A DNA stretch of 64,000 nt from JABMQB01 sp963678235. GTDB taxonomy: Bacteria > Bacteroidota > Bacteroidia > Bacteroidales > Prolixibacteraceae. Below, piece by piece: positions 63,760-64,000 of this stretch; the stretch's first letter is position 1; each line of letters opens with the position of its first letter. Under the pieces are notes generated by a model that was not told the origin of the DNA, ran no database searches, and saw only the letters and a list, made by a program, of their open reading frames with translations. A program made the translations under genes and the position numbers. The DNA is taken from NCBI GenBank assembly GCA_963678235.1, contig OY782766.1, positions 3,038,001 through 3,102,000 on the forward strand, read 5' to 3'.

Positions 63760-63791
63760 CGCCTCGAAATTTTGACAAATAAATAAAAATT

Positions 63792-64000
63792 ATGCCAGCA
63801 AAAATCAGATTAGCGCGACATGGTCGCAAAAGGTATGCTTTCTACCACATTGTGGTAGCTGATAGCAGGGCGCCACGAGATGGCAGGTACATTGAAAGGA
63901 TTGGCTCATATAATCCTAACACGAATCCTGCTACTATAGATCTCGATTTTGACAAAGCCTTAGATTGGCTTATGAAAGGCGCACAACCAACAGACACCGC
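63792..64000 (+). CDS. rpsP: 30S ribosomal protein S16 (partial, 3' end outside the window)
   Basis: The first 69 codons are present, beginning MPAKIRLARHGRKRYAFYHI and continuing with VVADSRAPRDGRYIERIG and YNPNTNPATIDLD, which are signatures of S16, a 16S rRNA-binding protein needed for 30S assembly. The frame is open to the window end. It is usually followed by rimM and trmD, which would lie outside. Confidence 0.95.
   Translation, partial: MPAKIRLARHGRKRYAFYHIVVADSRAPRDGRYIERIGSYNPNTNPATIDLDFDKALDWLMKGAQPTDT

Overview
The window is a chromosomal segment of an AT-rich member of the Bacteroidota, most likely a free-living Bacteroidales or Marinilabiliales relative. The grounds are TonB-dependent receptors paired with DUF4249 lipoproteins, a FecI/FecR/receptor cassette, DUF4294, DUF2851 and DUF4974 families, the near absence of Shine-Dalgarno sequences, and promoters of the TTG-N17-19-TAnnTTTG type. 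No rRNA, CRISPR array, plasmid or phage module was seen. There are two tRNAs (Phe-GAA, Ala-GGC), and one complete IS4-family insertion sequence.

Layout. 1-2.4 kb: tail of a DUF4249 gene and a TonB-dependent receptor. 2.8-4.8 kb: a small secreted protein gene split by an IS4 element with a 10-bp target duplication. 4.9-9.1 kb (minus): gcvP, then pcm and a metallo-beta-lactamase hydrolase. 9.3-11.7 kb: a Rossmann-fold protein and a sugar-phosphate transferase that starts surface polysaccharide. 11.9-18.5 kb: DUF4294, arginine deiminase, a SpoU methyltransferase, a Tat-exported carboxylesterase, DUF2851, and a TrkA-type potassium channel; tRNA-Phe follows. 18.8-28.7 kb: M16 peptidase, O-methyltransferase, a coiled-coil lipoprotein, an efflux adaptor, a frameshifted aspartokinase, a prolyl oligopeptidase-type S9 peptidase, and a queuosine-precursor transporter with a riboswitch-like leader. 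28.8-35.5 kb: paired PH-domain membrane proteins, glmM, an ECF sigma factor with a membrane partner, a pseudouridine synthase and an AIM24-family protein. 35.7-41 kb: ECF sigma, FecR, STN-containing receptor and DUF4249 lipoprotein. 41-48.3 kb: dgt, a YgjP-type peptidase, an unknown gene, a CotH lipoprotein, tRNA-Ala, a TonB protein and hflX. 48.3-53.2 kb (minus): a histidine kinase/response regulator pair followed by a small secreted protein and two secreted jelly-roll proteins. 53.4-64 kb: nucleoside transporter, DUF151 nuclease, rplU-rpmA, serS, lipB, lipA, a TPR protein, an EamA transporter, ruvC, and the start of rpsP.

How they work together. Most of the window is housekeeping: one-carbon metabolism (gcvP, with lipB and lipA supplying lipoate for the glycine cleavage H protein), translation (L21, L27, S16, SerS, two tRNAs, rRNA or tRNA modification) and repair (ruvC, dgt, pcm). 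Accessory content is in outer-membrane uptake (two receptor/DUF4249 pairs and a TonB) and in the two-component cluster at 48-53 kb, where TGTCA repeats precede the first secreted gene.

Most noteworthy signals: the L27 protein with a 97-residue histone-H1-like tail, the IS-split gene that can be rejoined exactly, the single-base frameshift in aspartokinase, the preQ1-like leader, the response-regulator-like repeats, and partial tRNA-Ala copies beside the tRNA-Ala gene. I did not find a clear new multi-gene defence or mobile system. The best candidate for an undescribed functional unit is the two-component/secreted jelly-roll cluster.
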